DNA of 64,000 nt, from positions 62,001 through 126,000 of the forward strand of contig NZ_JACDNS010000001.1 in the NCBI RefSeq assembly GCF_017656495.1, written 5' to 3'. The DNA comes from Thermococcus sp. (lineage in GTDB: Archaea; Methanobacteriota_B; Thermococci; Thermococcales; Thermococcaceae). The notes beneath the pieces were generated by a model. The model saw only the letters and a program-made list of their open reading frames with translations, ran no database searches and was not told where the DNA came from. Below are positions 25,006 to 31,885 of the stretch, one piece after another; within the stretch, counting starts at the first letter, position 1, and every line of letters begins with the position of its first letter. The translations under genes were made by a program, and so were the position numbers.

Positions 25006-25530
25006 ATGGAGATAATCAAGGTGGAAAATCCCCTGTCACTTAAAGATGAACTGCTCAGCTTTGTTTTTAGAGTGTATCAAGGCACTAATGGAGATTATCC
25101 TGCCCTTGAGTGGGTTGAAAATAAGCCAAGTCCAGAAGACTTTGAAGGCTTCAAAAGAGTGTATGAGTCTTTTCTGGAATTCAGACTTGGAAAAGAGTTC
25201 GATGAGTTGTACATTTTAAAGGAAAATGGAAAAATAATTGGTGTCATTGCCCTTGTTTATACTTTTGATGGTAAAGATATGTGGTGGGTGCCGGAAGAAA
25301 TAAAGAACGAAAAAATTGGCTTGATAGAGTTTTTCATGGTTGATCCATCATATAGAGGAAAGGGTTATGGGTCAAAGCTTTTGGAATTCGCCGTTAAGAG
25401 GCTAAAAGAGCTCGGAAAGGAACCTTATTTGATCACATTCAAGCATCTCGAGGCTTATCAATATTATATGAAAAAAGGCTTCAGGGAGGTTATGGAATAC
25501 AAGGAGTTCGTAGTGCTGAAGAAAGGATAA
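25006..25530 (+). CDS. GNAT family N-acetyltransferase
   Basis: A 174-residue acetyltransferase. The acetyl-CoA binding motif V-D-P-S-Y-R-G-K-G-Y-G-S-K-L-L (about residues 112-126) fits the R/Q-x2-G-x-G/A signature, followed by the C-terminal Y-Q-Y-Y-M-K-K-G-F-R-E motif. The N-terminal part is acidic and specific to this protein. The acceptor substrate is not predictable. GGGGGAAC lies before the ATG. It is divergent from the ferritin-like gene, with both promoters in a 56-base gap. Confidence 0.85.
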   Translation: MEIIKVENPLSLKDELLSFVFRVYQGTNGDYPALEWVENKPSPEDFEGFKRVYESFLEFRLGKEFDELYILKENGKIIGVIALVYTFDGKDMWWVPEEIKNEKIGLIEFFMVDPSYRGKGYGSKLLEFAVKRLKELGKEPYLITFKHLEAYQYYMKKGFREVMEYKEFVVLKKG

Positions 25531-25733
25531 TGTAAAAGCCTAGTGAGAATTATACTTTATGAGACATATTACGGTTCTAGAAGACATCTAAAGAGAAACT
25601 CAGGAAGTTCAGAATAACTCACATGACTGTGCAATTTGAAATAAATAAGAACCAAAATAATGACATATTTGAATATAAAACTTTCAAAAAGTAACAAAAT
25701 AATAGAACAATTTTTCATTTGATAATGCAAAAA
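25531..25733. other. AT-rich gap, no gene seen
   Basis: About 200 bases between the acetyltransferase and the KaiC-like promoter contain no ORF with start signals, no C/D box motifs and no GC-rich structure on either strand. Confidence 0.5.
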
Positions 25734-25745
25734 GTTTATATAAAT
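25734..25745 (+). promoter_or_regulatory. TATA box of the KaiC-like operon
   Basis: GTTTATATAAAT preceded by CAAAAA lies 37-48 bases before the ATG at 25782, and GGGAGGG is in the leader. Confidence 0.6.
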
Positions 25746-25781
25746 CAAGTTAGGAGAGAAATTCTAAAGGGAGGGAATAAC

Positions 25782-26477
25782 ATGAGTCGCATTTCTACTG
25801 GTGTGAAGGGTTTAGACAAAATGCTCAATGGCGGATTAATACCGGGTAGAGCATACCTCATTAAAGGCGGACCTGGTACTGGAAAAACTACTCTATGTAT
25901 GCACTTTCTTATGGAAGGAGTGAAGAATGGTGAGAAAGTCCTTTATATAACTCTTGAAGAACCAATTGAAATTCTCAGAGAGGATATGAGGGGATTAGGT
26001 TTCGATATAGATAGTCCTTTATTTGTGGGAATTGATGCAACCCCTGTAAAAGAGAAAAGAAGCTTCTTTGAAGGAATGCACTACGAGGAATTTGCAAAGG
26101 GATTTACTGAACTTGTGAGAGCTATTAAGGAGCGATTAGAAGAAGACATATTTACACGTGTAGTTATAGATCCCATAACAATGATTAGGTTAACTATAAA
26201 GGATGAGCTTGATTACAGAAGAACATTTATAGGATTCCTAAAAGAGATCGCGAAATATAACGTAACTCTACTTATGACATCCGAGATTTACGGGATTGAT
26301 ATTGAGGATTATCTTGTGAGTGGTGTTATAGAGCTTAGAACATTTGAGGTTGGTGGAAAAACAGTGAGAGGTGTTAGGGTATTGAAACTTAGAGGCAGTA
26401 ATTTCGATGAAACAACAAGACCATATAAAATAACCGATCAGGGTCTTGAAGTTTACAGTGAAGAGAACATATTCTGA
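25782..26477 (+). CDS. KaiC-like RecA-superfamily ATPase
   Basis: A 231-residue single-domain KaiC-like ATPase (COG0467). It opens with the typical S-T-G-V-K-G-L-D-K-M-L-N-G-G, then Walker A G-G-P-G-T-G-K-T-T (about residues 29-37), E-E-P as the catalytic glutamates, and Walker B V-V-I-D-P-I-T-M-I (about 127-135). The C-terminus has V-L-K-L-R-G-S-N, the KaiC/RadA-like end. Archaeal members act in signalling and in archaellum control, usually through nucleotide-dependent protein contacts. GGGAGGGAATAAC before the ATG sets the start. It leads an operon with a degenerate paralogue and two membrane proteins, so a membrane-linked sensor role is plausible but inferred. Confidence 0.88.
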   Translation: MSRISTGVKGLDKMLNGGLIPGRAYLIKGGPGTGKTTLCMHFLMEGVKNGEKVLYITLEEPIEILREDMRGLGFDIDSPLFVGIDATPVKEKRSFFEGMHYEEFAKGFTELVRAIKERLEEDIFTRVVIDPITMIRLTIKDELDYRRTFIGFLKEIAKYNVTLLMTSEIYGIDIEDYLVSGVIELRTFEVGGKTVRGVRVLKLRGSNFDETTRPYKITDQGLEVYSEENIF

Positions 26478-26489
26478 GAGGGGTAGTGT

Positions 26490-27092
26490 ATGGAACTTGG
26501 AGTTCCCAAGCTTGATGAATTTCTTGGTGAAATTTCCGAAGGGAGTGTGGTTCTAATTGAAACTCTTGGGGATTTGGGGGAGGAGATAATAATAGAGGCT
26601 TTAAAAGAAAATAAAGAAAAAAGTGTGGCATTTGTTACAAAAAGGCTGAAGGAGGAACTTGGGAGAATACCAGAACTTAAAAACATGAAGTATATAGTGT
26701 TTGGAGAGGACTTTGCTCCTCAAGAGCTGTTTAAGATAACATACAAGCTCAGGCAGATTCTTAATGGATATCTTGTCGGGTTATTCTTCCTCCAACCCCT
26801 TTTGGTTTTTCATCCTCCAGAAACAGTGTATAAGTTCTTCTCTGAGGTATCATCAATAACCCACGATAATAGGCTTGTGTTAATTGCCATACTTGATAAG
26901 AGATTGATTGATGGAAAGACTCTTGCCATGTTTGAAAATGCATCAACTCATGTCATTGAGATTGTTGAAGAGCTTGAAAAGTTCAGGGTTATACGGGGGA
27001 TACGTATTAAAAAATCACCTAAGGGCTCTTCAGGTTTTTACGAGCTGATAATTAAGGATGGAAAAGTCACTATAGGTGAGCCACTTGGATGA
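26490..27092 (+). CDS. Degenerate KaiC-like protein without Walker A
   Basis: A 200-residue protein that follows the layout of the preceding KaiC-like ATPase (L-G-V-P-K-L-D-E-F-L-G-E at the start, I-E-E-L-E-K-F-R-V and I-R-I-K-K-S-P near the end). However, the P-loop reads T-L-G-D-L-G-E-E-I, without the G-K-T/S, and the glutamate pair is missing. It is therefore probably a non-hydrolysing partner or regulator of the upstream ATPase. The ATG at 26490 is preceded by GGGGTAGTGT, twelve bases after the upstream stop, and the next gene's TTG lies inside its last codons. Confidence 0.72.
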   Translation: MELGVPKLDEFLGEISEGSVVLIETLGDLGEEIIIEALKENKEKSVAFVTKRLKEELGRIPELKNMKYIVFGEDFAPQELFKITYKLRQILNGYLVGLFFLQPLLVFHPPETVYKFFSEVSSITHDNRLVLIAILDKRLIDGKTLAMFENASTHVIEIVEELEKFRVIRGIRIKKSPKGSSGFYELIIKDGKVTIGEPLG

Positions 27093-27702
27093 ATACTTCC
27101 TCATAAGGGGTCTGATGAGCTTAACGCTGATACTCAGCATTCTCTACACAAGCATGGTACTTAAGATGCTTGGACAATATATGGAAAAAGGGAGACAAGT
27201 TATCTTTGTTCAGATAACTGGTTCATTTCTTGTCGTGTTTGCCTTTATACTAATGGGTTTTAAAGATATCTCATTAGAAGGCATTCTTGCGATTTTGCTT
27301 GCGCTTATAGGAGCGTTTCTAATAATCTATCCCCTGATTAAGTACAGGCTTGGGAAGTTTTCTAAAATAAATGCAACCCAAATCATATTGGTGATTCTTT
27401 CAAGTGTTTTTGGACATCTTGTGGGATTTCATTGGATTGTAGTCCTCAAGACAGTTGGTATTCTCTCCCTCCTCTTGCTGATTCAGTCTTTAAACTCAAT
27501 AAAGCTCACAGATCCGCTACTGAGAACTCTGCTTGATGTCTCACTTTGGCTCTTGGTTATCTATGCATGGCTCGGCCACCTGACTGTTAGGTACATCGGT
27601 TCGTGTAATTATTATCTAATACATTTGATCTACTTCACTGCGCTCCTTTTGTGGCTGTTCTCTGCTGTTGTTAGTTATGATCATGTCAGGAGGTGGCTGT
27701 AG
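27085..27702 (+). CDS. Polytopic membrane protein of the KaiC-like operon (first)
   Basis: A 205-residue protein with about seven hydrophobic helices spread over its whole length and short loops with few charges. I recognise no transporter motif. A TTG start at 27085 is preferred: GGTGA stands five bases upstream and the first helix follows immediately. A GTG at 27076 overlaps that site. It overlaps the end of the degenerate KaiC-like gene by eight bases and the start of the next membrane gene by one, so all are translationally coupled. It could be the membrane partner of the ATPase pair. Confidence 0.65.
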   Translation: MDEYFLIRGLMSLTLILSILYTSMVLKMLGQYMEKGRQVIFVQITGSFLVVFAFILMGFKDISLEGILAILLALIGAFLIIYPLIKYRLGKFSKINATQIILVILSSVFGHLVGFHWIVVLKTVGILSLLLLIQSLNSIKLTDPLLRTLLDVSLWLLVIYAWLGHLTVRYIGSCNYYLIHLIYFTALLLWLFSAVVSYDHVRRWL

Positions 27703-28247
27703 TGATCTGTCCCATAATAAGGGAGGTTGTTGAGATATCGATTGGTATTTCAGTTGTCTCTCTCTTTTTTTCCAAAAAGTTTCCTTTAATGTATAAATCT
27801 TTCCTTGCACTCGTCATAGGGGCTTTCTTTTTAGCAGAACCTCTTTTGGATTATCTTCTCGATATTGATTCAACTGTTTTTGAGTTTATTGGTGCATTGC
27901 TTCTTCTCTGGGTGGTGGAGAGGTTCATTGCTGTGAATAAAAATTCACGGATTAACTTTTATCCTTTGATTCTTGGCGGCTTTGTTGGTGTGCTTGGGTT
28001 TGTATTGACTAAAGACTTGGCTTATTTTCATGCCGGCACGCTGATCACTTTTGCACTTGTAGCTTTCAGAACAGGAATTGCCGTTGAAATAACCCACTGG
28101 GAGCACAAAAATGTGTTCTTAATATCATCCCTCTTCCTTTTTGCTGGAGTATTGGCATTTGCTTTAACCCTCTTCATGCTGAGTGATTTCTTGTACTATG
28201 GAGGGATATTTGTTTTCATGTTCGCTGTGATAGAGATAACATTATAG
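27702..28247 (+). CDS. Polytopic membrane protein of the KaiC-like operon (second)
   Basis: A 181-residue protein with six hydrophobic helices. A W-V-V-E-R-F-I and an H-W-E-H-K-N segment are the only notable polar stretches; the second may face the cytoplasm. The GTG start at 27702 shares its G with the preceding TAG and has GGAGGTGG five bases upstream, while the GTG at 27693 falls within that site. No known family is evident. The gene is the last of the KaiC-like operon, and its stop is 54 bases before the LysO-like unit. Confidence 0.62.
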   Translation: MICPIIREVVEISIGISVVSLFFSKKFPLMYKSFLALVIGAFFLAEPLLDYLLDIDSTVFEFIGALLLLWVVERFIAVNKNSRINFYPLILGGFVGVLGFVLTKDLAYFHAGTLITFALVAFRTGIAVEITHWEHKNVFLISSLFLFAGVLAFALTLFMLSDFLYYGGIFVFMFAVIEITL

Positions 28248-28301
28248 CATAATGTGATTTGAAACGTTAAATTTATTATCTCAAAGATATAATGAAAGTC
28301 C

Positions 28302-28547
28302 ATGAACATATTTATTCCCCTGTTGGCAGGAATCATATTTGGATATTTGTTTAGAAGAAGAATTAACATAAACCTTGATAAACCTATGAGTGCAACGCTT
28401 CTGCTTTTGATCTTTTTTATGGGAGTTGAGGCAGGAAGAGTCGAGATAAACGCCGTTGACATCTTTATTTCATCCTTAACATTTGCAGTGCTGACAATTC
28501 TGGGCAGTCTGTTCTTTGCAGTGGTTTTGGGGGGACGAGTTAGATGA
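28302..28547 (+). CDS. LysO family exporter, N-terminal part as a separate protein
   Basis: An 81-residue membrane protein with three helices, matching the N-terminal portion of bacterial LysO (YbjE, DUF340), a lysine exporter of about 300 residues. Its ATGA-type overlap with the next gene (28544-28547) and the complementary coverage show that the transporter is made from two polypeptides. Start signals are weak: a TATA-like TTAAATTTATTATC lies near 28267-28280, so the message may be nearly leaderless. Lysine export is a family property; the substrate here is inferred. Confidence 0.72.
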   Translation: MNIFIPLLAGIIFGYLFRRRININLDKPMSATLLLLIFFMGVEAGRVEINAVDIFISSLTFAVLTILGSLFFAVVLGGRVR

Positions 28548-29125
28548 GCTTTTTGTATTTTGTATTGGGCTCACTAATTATTGGTCTACTTGTTGGGAAG
28601 TATTCATCTTTCCATTTTGGCAATCTATATGAGGTGATGCTATATCTCTTAATCTTTATAATTGGTGTTGATCTGGGAAAGAGCAAAGGAATTAAAGAAA
28701 TCAGGGAGCTCGGAAAAATAGCACTCCTTTTACCGCTTGCCACTGTAGTGGGCTCCCTAATGGGTGGACTTTTAGCATCTTTTCTTCTTGGTCTTCGTAT
28801 AAAGTGGGCATTAGCAGTTTCGGCAGGTTTTGGATGGTATTCATTGACGGGACCTCTCTTAGCTCAGTATTCAACTGTTTATGGTGTAATTGGATTTTTA
28901 GCAAATCTTACAAGGGAAATCTTAACAATTCTGTTTTATCCTATAGCCATTAAGAAAATACCTAAGGAACTTGCAGTTTCGATGGGTGGAGCAACGACTA
29001 TGGACTCCACATTGCCAGTCCTTGTAAAATTTGGAGGGAGTGAGATTACGATAATTGCATTTGTTCATGGCTTTATCCTGACAGCAATAGCCCCATTTTT
29101 AATTCCTCTTATAATTCAATTTTGA
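28544..29125 (+). CDS. LysO family exporter, C-terminal part
   Basis: A 193-residue membrane protein with six or seven helices. It carries the LysO core motifs: I-I-G-V-D-L-G-K-S, A-G-F-G-W-Y-S-L-T-G-P-L, an L-T-R-E segment and S-M-G-G-A-T-T-M-D-S-T-L-P, which line the transport path in the DUF340 family. With the 81-residue partner it reconstitutes a full-length exporter. The ATG lies within the last codons of the upstream gene, so translation is coupled and a 1:1 ratio is likely. Confidence 0.85.
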   Translation: MSFLYFVLGSLIIGLLVGKYSSFHFGNLYEVMLYLLIFIIGVDLGKSKGIKEIRELGKIALLLPLATVVGSLMGGLLASFLLGLRIKWALAVSAGFGWYSLTGPLLAQYSTVYGVIGFLANLTREILTILFYPIAIKKIPKELAVSMGGATTMDSTLPVLVKFGGSEITIIAFVHGFILTAIAPFLIPLIIQF

Positions 29126-29152
29126 ACCATTAAATTTATAAGTTCGAACATA

Positions 29153-29173
29153 ATAGTTCTATTTGAAAACTAT
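29153..29173 (+). promoter_or_regulatory. Inverted repeat at the start region of the small winged-helix gene
   Basis: ATAGTT (29153-29158) and AACTAT (29168-29173) form perfect 6-base arms with a 9-base spacer. They lie about 13 bases after a TATA-like TTAAATTTATAAG (29130-29142), where initiation is expected, and just before the ATG at 29186. This placement suits a repressor site, possibly autoregulation by the encoded HTH protein. Confidence 0.45.
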
Positions 29174-29185
29174 GAAGGGATTAAA

Positions 29186-29365
29186 ATGAATAATGAAGAG
29201 GTTGTTTTGGAGATTATGAAAAAAGTCGGGAAGCCGCTTAAAAGCGCTGAGATTGCTGAAATGACTGGTCTTCCAAAGAAGGAAGTTGATAAGATCATCA
29301 AAAAGCTGAAGAAGGAAGGAAAGATAATCTCACCAAAGCGCTGTTATTATGCTCCTGCCGAGTGA
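29186..29365 (+). CDS. Small winged-helix DNA-binding protein, 59 residues
   Basis: The frame ATG 29186 to TGA 29365 encodes a compact basic protein that is little more than a winged helix-turn-helix: helix 1 E-V-V-L-E-I-M-K-K-V, helix 2 S-A-E-I-A-E-M-T-G-L, recognition helix K-K-E-V-D-K-I-I-K-K-L-K-K-E, and a wing I-I-S-P-K-R-C-Y-Y. AAGGGA lies five bases before the ATG. It is likely a transcriptional regulator, perhaps of itself or of the adjacent exporter and ferritin-like genes. It is too short for many gene finders. Confidence 0.82.
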   Translation: MNNEEVVLEIMKKVGKPLKSAEIAEMTGLPKKEVDKIIKKLKKEGKIISPKRCYYAPAE

Positions 29366-29380
29366 TTACTTCTTTTCTCT
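29366..29380 (+). terminator. T-rich terminator after the winged-helix gene
   Basis: Pyrimidine-rich TTACTTCTTTTCTCT follows the stop and fills the short gap before the convergent ferritin-like gene. Confidence 0.4.
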
Positions 29381-29953
29381 TTATCTTTCACTGAGCTCTC
29401 TGATAAGCTCTTGAAGTTCTTGTTCAGCTTTTGCCTTTTCATAAAACTCATACTCCCCCGACACAAACTCATAGTGATCACGTTCATCCTTTGCAAGTTC
29501 CAGAAATATCTTTTTATGTTCTGGGTTTTCAACATTTTTTTCAAGATACAAATATACTTCTTCCGCCAATCTTTCGGCTTCCATCGCAATCTCGAGAACA
29601 TCCAAGTAATCTTTCACAGTCTTCAGCTTGTATTCTCGCTCTTCAAATATTTTCTTCCAGCTTTTAAAGGGAATATCTTTTGGCTCTTCATTCGGATATA
29701 ACGTCTTAAAAATCTCCGTTACCTTCCTGTCATGAGATTTTTCAATCTCAACGAATTGCTTAAATCTCTCTTTAAGGTATGGGCTGGGAACATTCTCATA
29801 GAGAAAGATGTAGAGAGCCGTTGCATCTTTTTCGCCTTTAATAACGTAACTAAGGATATCCTTTAGAGGCAGTTTGGTAATCTGCTTTAGAGTTTTCTTC
29901 ACTTTCTCTTCAATTTCTGCTTTTTTCATGAAAACGTCTAATGGACTCTCCAC
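29381..29953 (-). CDS. Ferritin-like/rubrerythrin-domain protein (second)
   Basis: A 190-residue protein of the COG1633 type with an N-terminal amphipathic helix, then a four-helix bundle. Metal-site candidates are G-E-K-D-A-T-A-L-Y with V-E-I-E-K-S-H, and A-M-E-A-E-R-L-A-E-E-V-Y-L-Y with A-K-D-E-R-D-H-Y-E. There is no rubredoxin domain. The GTG start has GGGAGGGGTT upstream. Its role is probably iron or peroxide handling, like the other ferritin-like genes of this island, from which it is separated by the KaiC-like and LysO units. Confidence 0.8.
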   Translation of the reverse strand: MESPLDVFMKKAEIEEKVKKTLKQITKLPLKDILSYVIKGEKDATALYIFLYENVPSPYLKERFKQFVEIEKSHDRKVTEIFKTLYPNEEPKDIPFKSWKKIFEEREYKLKTVKDYLDVLEIAMEAERLAEEVYLYLEKNVENPEHKKIFLELAKDERDHYEFVSGEYEFYEKAKAEQELQELIRELSER

Positions 29954-30048
29954 AACCCCTCCCTCTTTTTATGTTCTTCTTTTATTTTTAAAAGCCTTTT
30001 CTCTGCTTTCATTTGAACTTTTGGGAAATTTCCAAATAATTAAATAAG

Positions 30049-30132
30049 TTAGTCAAAGAAAATTTCCCTTTCTTTTTCAGCTTTCTTCTCAATGTCTTTT
30101 CTTGTTTCAACAAGTTCAATGGGCCTTTTCAT
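30049..30132 (-). CDS. Possible microprotein of 27 residues
   Basis: On the minus strand an ATG at 30132, preceded by GGGGTAGGATT, opens a 27-residue frame ending at TAA 30049. The product is a single charged helix (M-K-R-P-I-E-L-V-E-T-R-K-D-I-E-K-K-A-E-K). A strong TATA element, AAATATAAAA at 30170-30161, lies about 30-35 bases upstream of the ATG, the expected distance for a message with a very short leader. There is no known family. Short length makes the call tentative. Confidence 0.42.
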   Translation of the reverse strand: MKRPIELVETRKDIEKKAEKEREIFFD

Positions 30133-30160
30133 AATCCTACCCCATAACAGTTTAGTAACA

Positions 30161-30170
30161 TTTTATATTT
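30161..30170 (-). promoter_or_regulatory. TATA box upstream of the 27-residue frame
   Basis: On the minus strand TTTTTAAATATAAAATG (30175-30159) is one of the clearest TATA elements of the window and has no other gene downstream on that strand until 29953. It must serve the short frame at 30132, a non-coding RNA, or the ferritin-like gene through a long leader. Confidence 0.5.
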
Positions 30171-30203
30171 AAAAATCGTGATAACCCACTCCAAGCAAAA
30201 ACA

Positions 30204-30210
30204 TTTTAAA
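30204..30210 (+). promoter_or_regulatory. TATA box of the rpl44e-rps27e operon
   Basis: TTTTAAA, with an A-rich BRE-like stretch upstream, predicts initiation near 30230-30235, leaving a leader of about 75 bases. That is long for this genome. Confidence 0.5.
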
Positions 30211-30225
30211 GGGTTTAGACTTAGG

Positions 30226-30303
30226 GAGGCATGCAAGATAATGCCTCATGGCTCGGGGGTATCCGAGAAGGTAGGAACCTACCGGGCCTCTGCGAGGGGG
30301 TGG
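30226..30303 (+). promoter_or_regulatory. GC-rich structured leader of rpl44e-rps27e
   Basis: In an AT-rich genome this 78-base stretch is strikingly GC-rich and nearly all of it can pair: GAGGCA 30226-30231 with TGCCTC 30242-30247; CTCGG 30252-30256 with CCGAG 30263-30267; GGTAG 30270-30274 with CTACC 30279-30283; and CCTC 30287-30290 with GAGG 30294-30297. The last GAGG belongs to the ribosome binding site GAGGGGGTGG (30294-30303), so that hairpin would hide it. The first GAGGC could instead pair with GCCTC at 30286-30290, giving two mutually exclusive forms. Autoregulation by a ribosomal protein is the natural hypothesis. It could also be a processed small RNA. I recognise no named RNA family. 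Confidence 0.6.
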
Positions 30304-30307
30304 AAAA

Positions 30308-30592
30308 ATGAAGTATCCAAAGCAGATAAGGACTTACTGTCCGTTCTGTAAGAAGCACACCATTCATAAGGTCGAAAAAGTAAAGAAGAGACCAAGAAGT
30401 GAGCTTAGTGCAGGTCAGAGAAGATTCAGGAGAATCCTCAAGGGTTACAAGGGTTTTCCAAGACCAAAGCCAGAGGGCAGAGAGAAGCCAGTTAAAAAAT
30501 TAGACTTAAGATTCAGATGTACCGTCTGTGGAAAGGCCCACACGAGAGGACAGGGCTTTAGAGTAAAGAAGTTTGAGCTTGTGGAGGTGTGA
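30308..30592 (+). CDS. rpl44e: Large subunit ribosomal protein eL42 (L44e)
   Basis: A 94-residue basic zinc-binding ribosomal protein of the 50S E-site region. C-P-F-C-K-K near the start and C-T-V-C-G-K near the end are the four zinc ligands, and the central [22 protein letters not shown] segment is diagnostic. GGGGGTGG precedes the ATG. The rps27e site and start overlap its last codons, so the two are translated together. A structured leader precedes it. Confidence 0.97.
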   Translation: MKYPKQIRTYCPFCKKHTIHKVEKVKKRPRSELSAGQRRFRRILKGYKGFPRPKPEGREKPVKKLDLRFRCTVCGKAHTRGQGFRVKKFELVEV

Positions 30593-30594
30593 GG

Positions 30595-30792
30595 ATGGCA
30601 CTTCCAAAGGGCTTAATTCCAATGCCAAGATCAAGATTCCTTAGAGTTAAGTGCATTGACTGTGGCAACGAGCAAATTGTCTTCAGCAATCCAGCAACAA
30701 AAGTGAGATGCTTAGTTTGTGGAGCAACACTAGTGGAGCCAACGGGCGGTAAAGGTATTATAAAAGCCAAAATATTAGAGGTTCTTGAGTGA
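30595..30792 (+). CDS. rps27e: Small subunit ribosomal protein eS27
   Basis: A 65-residue ribosomal protein with the zinc ribbon V-K-C-I-D-C-G and R-C-L-V-C-G, typical for archaeal S27e. The ATG at 30595 follows GGAGGTGTGAGG; the GTG at 30589 belongs to the site. It is the second and last gene of the operon and ends in a strong T-rich tract. Confidence 0.97.
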   Translation: MALPKGLIPMPRSRFLRVKCIDCGNEQIVFSNPATKVRCLVCGATLVEPTGGKGIIKAKILEVLE

Positions 30793-30815
30793 ACCTTTCT
30801 TTTCCTCTTTTCTCC
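30793..30815 (+). terminator. T-rich terminator after rps27e
   Basis: Several runs of three to four T separated by C follow the TGA. A TATA element (ACTTTAAAAACC, 30817-30828) for the next operon comes straight after. Confidence 0.5.
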
Positions 30816-30878
30816 GAAACTTTAAAAACCTCTTTTGCCAACAATCAAAGGGTAAAAATAATTTAGGAGATGGTGGAA

Positions 30879-31706
30879 ATGCCAAGGAGAGCAAGAGAAT
30901 TTCCTGAAGAGGGAGAATTTGTAATCGCGACTGTCAAGAGCATCCATCCTTATGGAGCATTCCTTACACTTGACGAGTATCCTGGAAAAGAGGGATTCAT
31001 GCACATAAGTGAAGTTGCATCAACTTGGGTGAAGAACATAAGGGATTACCTTAAGGAAGGCCAAAAGGTTGTTGCAAAGGTAATCAGAGTTGACCCTGAA
31101 AAAGGGCATATTGACCTTAGCCTGAAGCGCGTGACCCAGCAGCAGAGGAAGGCGAAGATTCAGGAGTTCAAGAGAGCCCAAAAGGCTGAGAACCTCCTAA
31201 AGATGGCAGCTGAAAAGCTTGGCAAGGACTTTGAGACAGCATGGAGAGAGGTCTGGGTGCCCCTTGAAGAGGAATATGGGGAAGTTTATGCAGCTTTTGA
31301 AGATGCAGCTCAAAATGGGATTGAGGTTCTCAAGGATTTAGTTCCAGATGAATGGTTGTCAGTTCTGGAAGAGATAATTAAGAGTTATGTTGAAATTCCA
31401 ACAGTTACAATTGACGCCGAATTTGAAATCACAGTTCCAAAGCCAAATGGTATTGAAATCATCAAAGAGGCATTAATAAGAGCAAGGGATAGGGCAAACA
31501 AGGAAAAGGACATTGAGGTTAAATTCACCTACCAAGGAGCACCAAGGTACAGGATTGACATTACTGCTCCAGACTATTACAAAGCCGAGGAAGTTCTTGA
31601 GGATATAGCAGAAGAAATTTTAAGAGTAATTAAGAAGGCAGGTGGGGAGGCAACGCTGATTAGAAAGGAGAAGAGAATTAAGAAGATTAAGAGGAGAGGT
31701 AAATGA
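30879..31706 (+). CDS. eif2a: Translation initiation factor aIF2, alpha subunit
   Basis: A 275-residue subunit of the heterotrimer that delivers initiator Met-tRNA to the 30S subunit. Residues 1-85 form the S1/OB domain (E-E-G-E-F-V-I-A-T-V, H-I-S-E-V-A-S, I-D-L-S-L-K-R-V), followed by a helical domain and an alpha/beta domain that contacts the gamma subunit (T-I-D-A-E-F-E-I-T, Y-R-I-D-I-T-A-P). The ATG at 30879, after GGTGG, matches the known Pyrococcus N-terminus; the ATG at 30870 is too close to its purine stretch. It overlaps nop10 by ATGA. Confidence 0.96.
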   Translation: MPRRAREFPEEGEFVIATVKSIHPYGAFLTLDEYPGKEGFMHISEVASTWVKNIRDYLKEGQKVVAKVIRVDPEKGHIDLSLKRVTQQQRKAKIQEFKRAQKAENLLKMAAEKLGKDFETAWREVWVPLEEEYGEVYAAFEDAAQNGIEVLKDLVPDEWLSVLEEIIKSYVEIPTVTIDAEFEITVPKPNGIEIIKEALIRARDRANKEKDIEVKFTYQGAPRYRIDITAPDYYKAEEVLEDIAEEILRVIKKAGGEATLIRKEKRIKKIKRRGK

Positions 31707-31885
31707 GGTTCCGCATAAGGAAATGCCCTAAATGTGGGAGGTACACCTTAAAAGAGATTTGTCCAGCATGTGGTGAAAAAACTAAAGTAGCACACCCACC
31801 AAGGTTTTCACCTGAAGACCCCTATGGTGAGTATCGTAGGAAGTTAAAGCGGGAGCTTTTAGGTATTGGGAGGCGTTCAGAATGA
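31703..31885 (+). CDS. nop10: H/ACA RNP protein Nop10
   Basis: A 60-residue protein of H/ACA guide RNPs that, with Cbf5, L7Ae and Gar1, makes pseudouridine in rRNA. The N-terminal zinc ribbon (C-P-K-C-G-R-Y and C-P-A-C-G) and the linker H-P-P-R-F-S-P-E-D-P-Y-G-E-Y-R-R that binds Cbf5 are both complete. It overlaps genes on both sides by four bases (ATGA), the conserved archaeal order aIF2 alpha, Nop10, PAC2. Confidence 0.96.
   Translation: MRFRIRKCPKCGRYTLKEICPACGEKTKVAHPPRFSPEDPYGEYRRKLKRELLGIGRRSE

Noticed and set aside
25719..25781. N-terminal extension of the KaiC-like ATPase from an ATG at 25719
   Set aside because: The segment overlaps the TATA box and predicted start region, and GGGAGGG marks the ATG at 25782.
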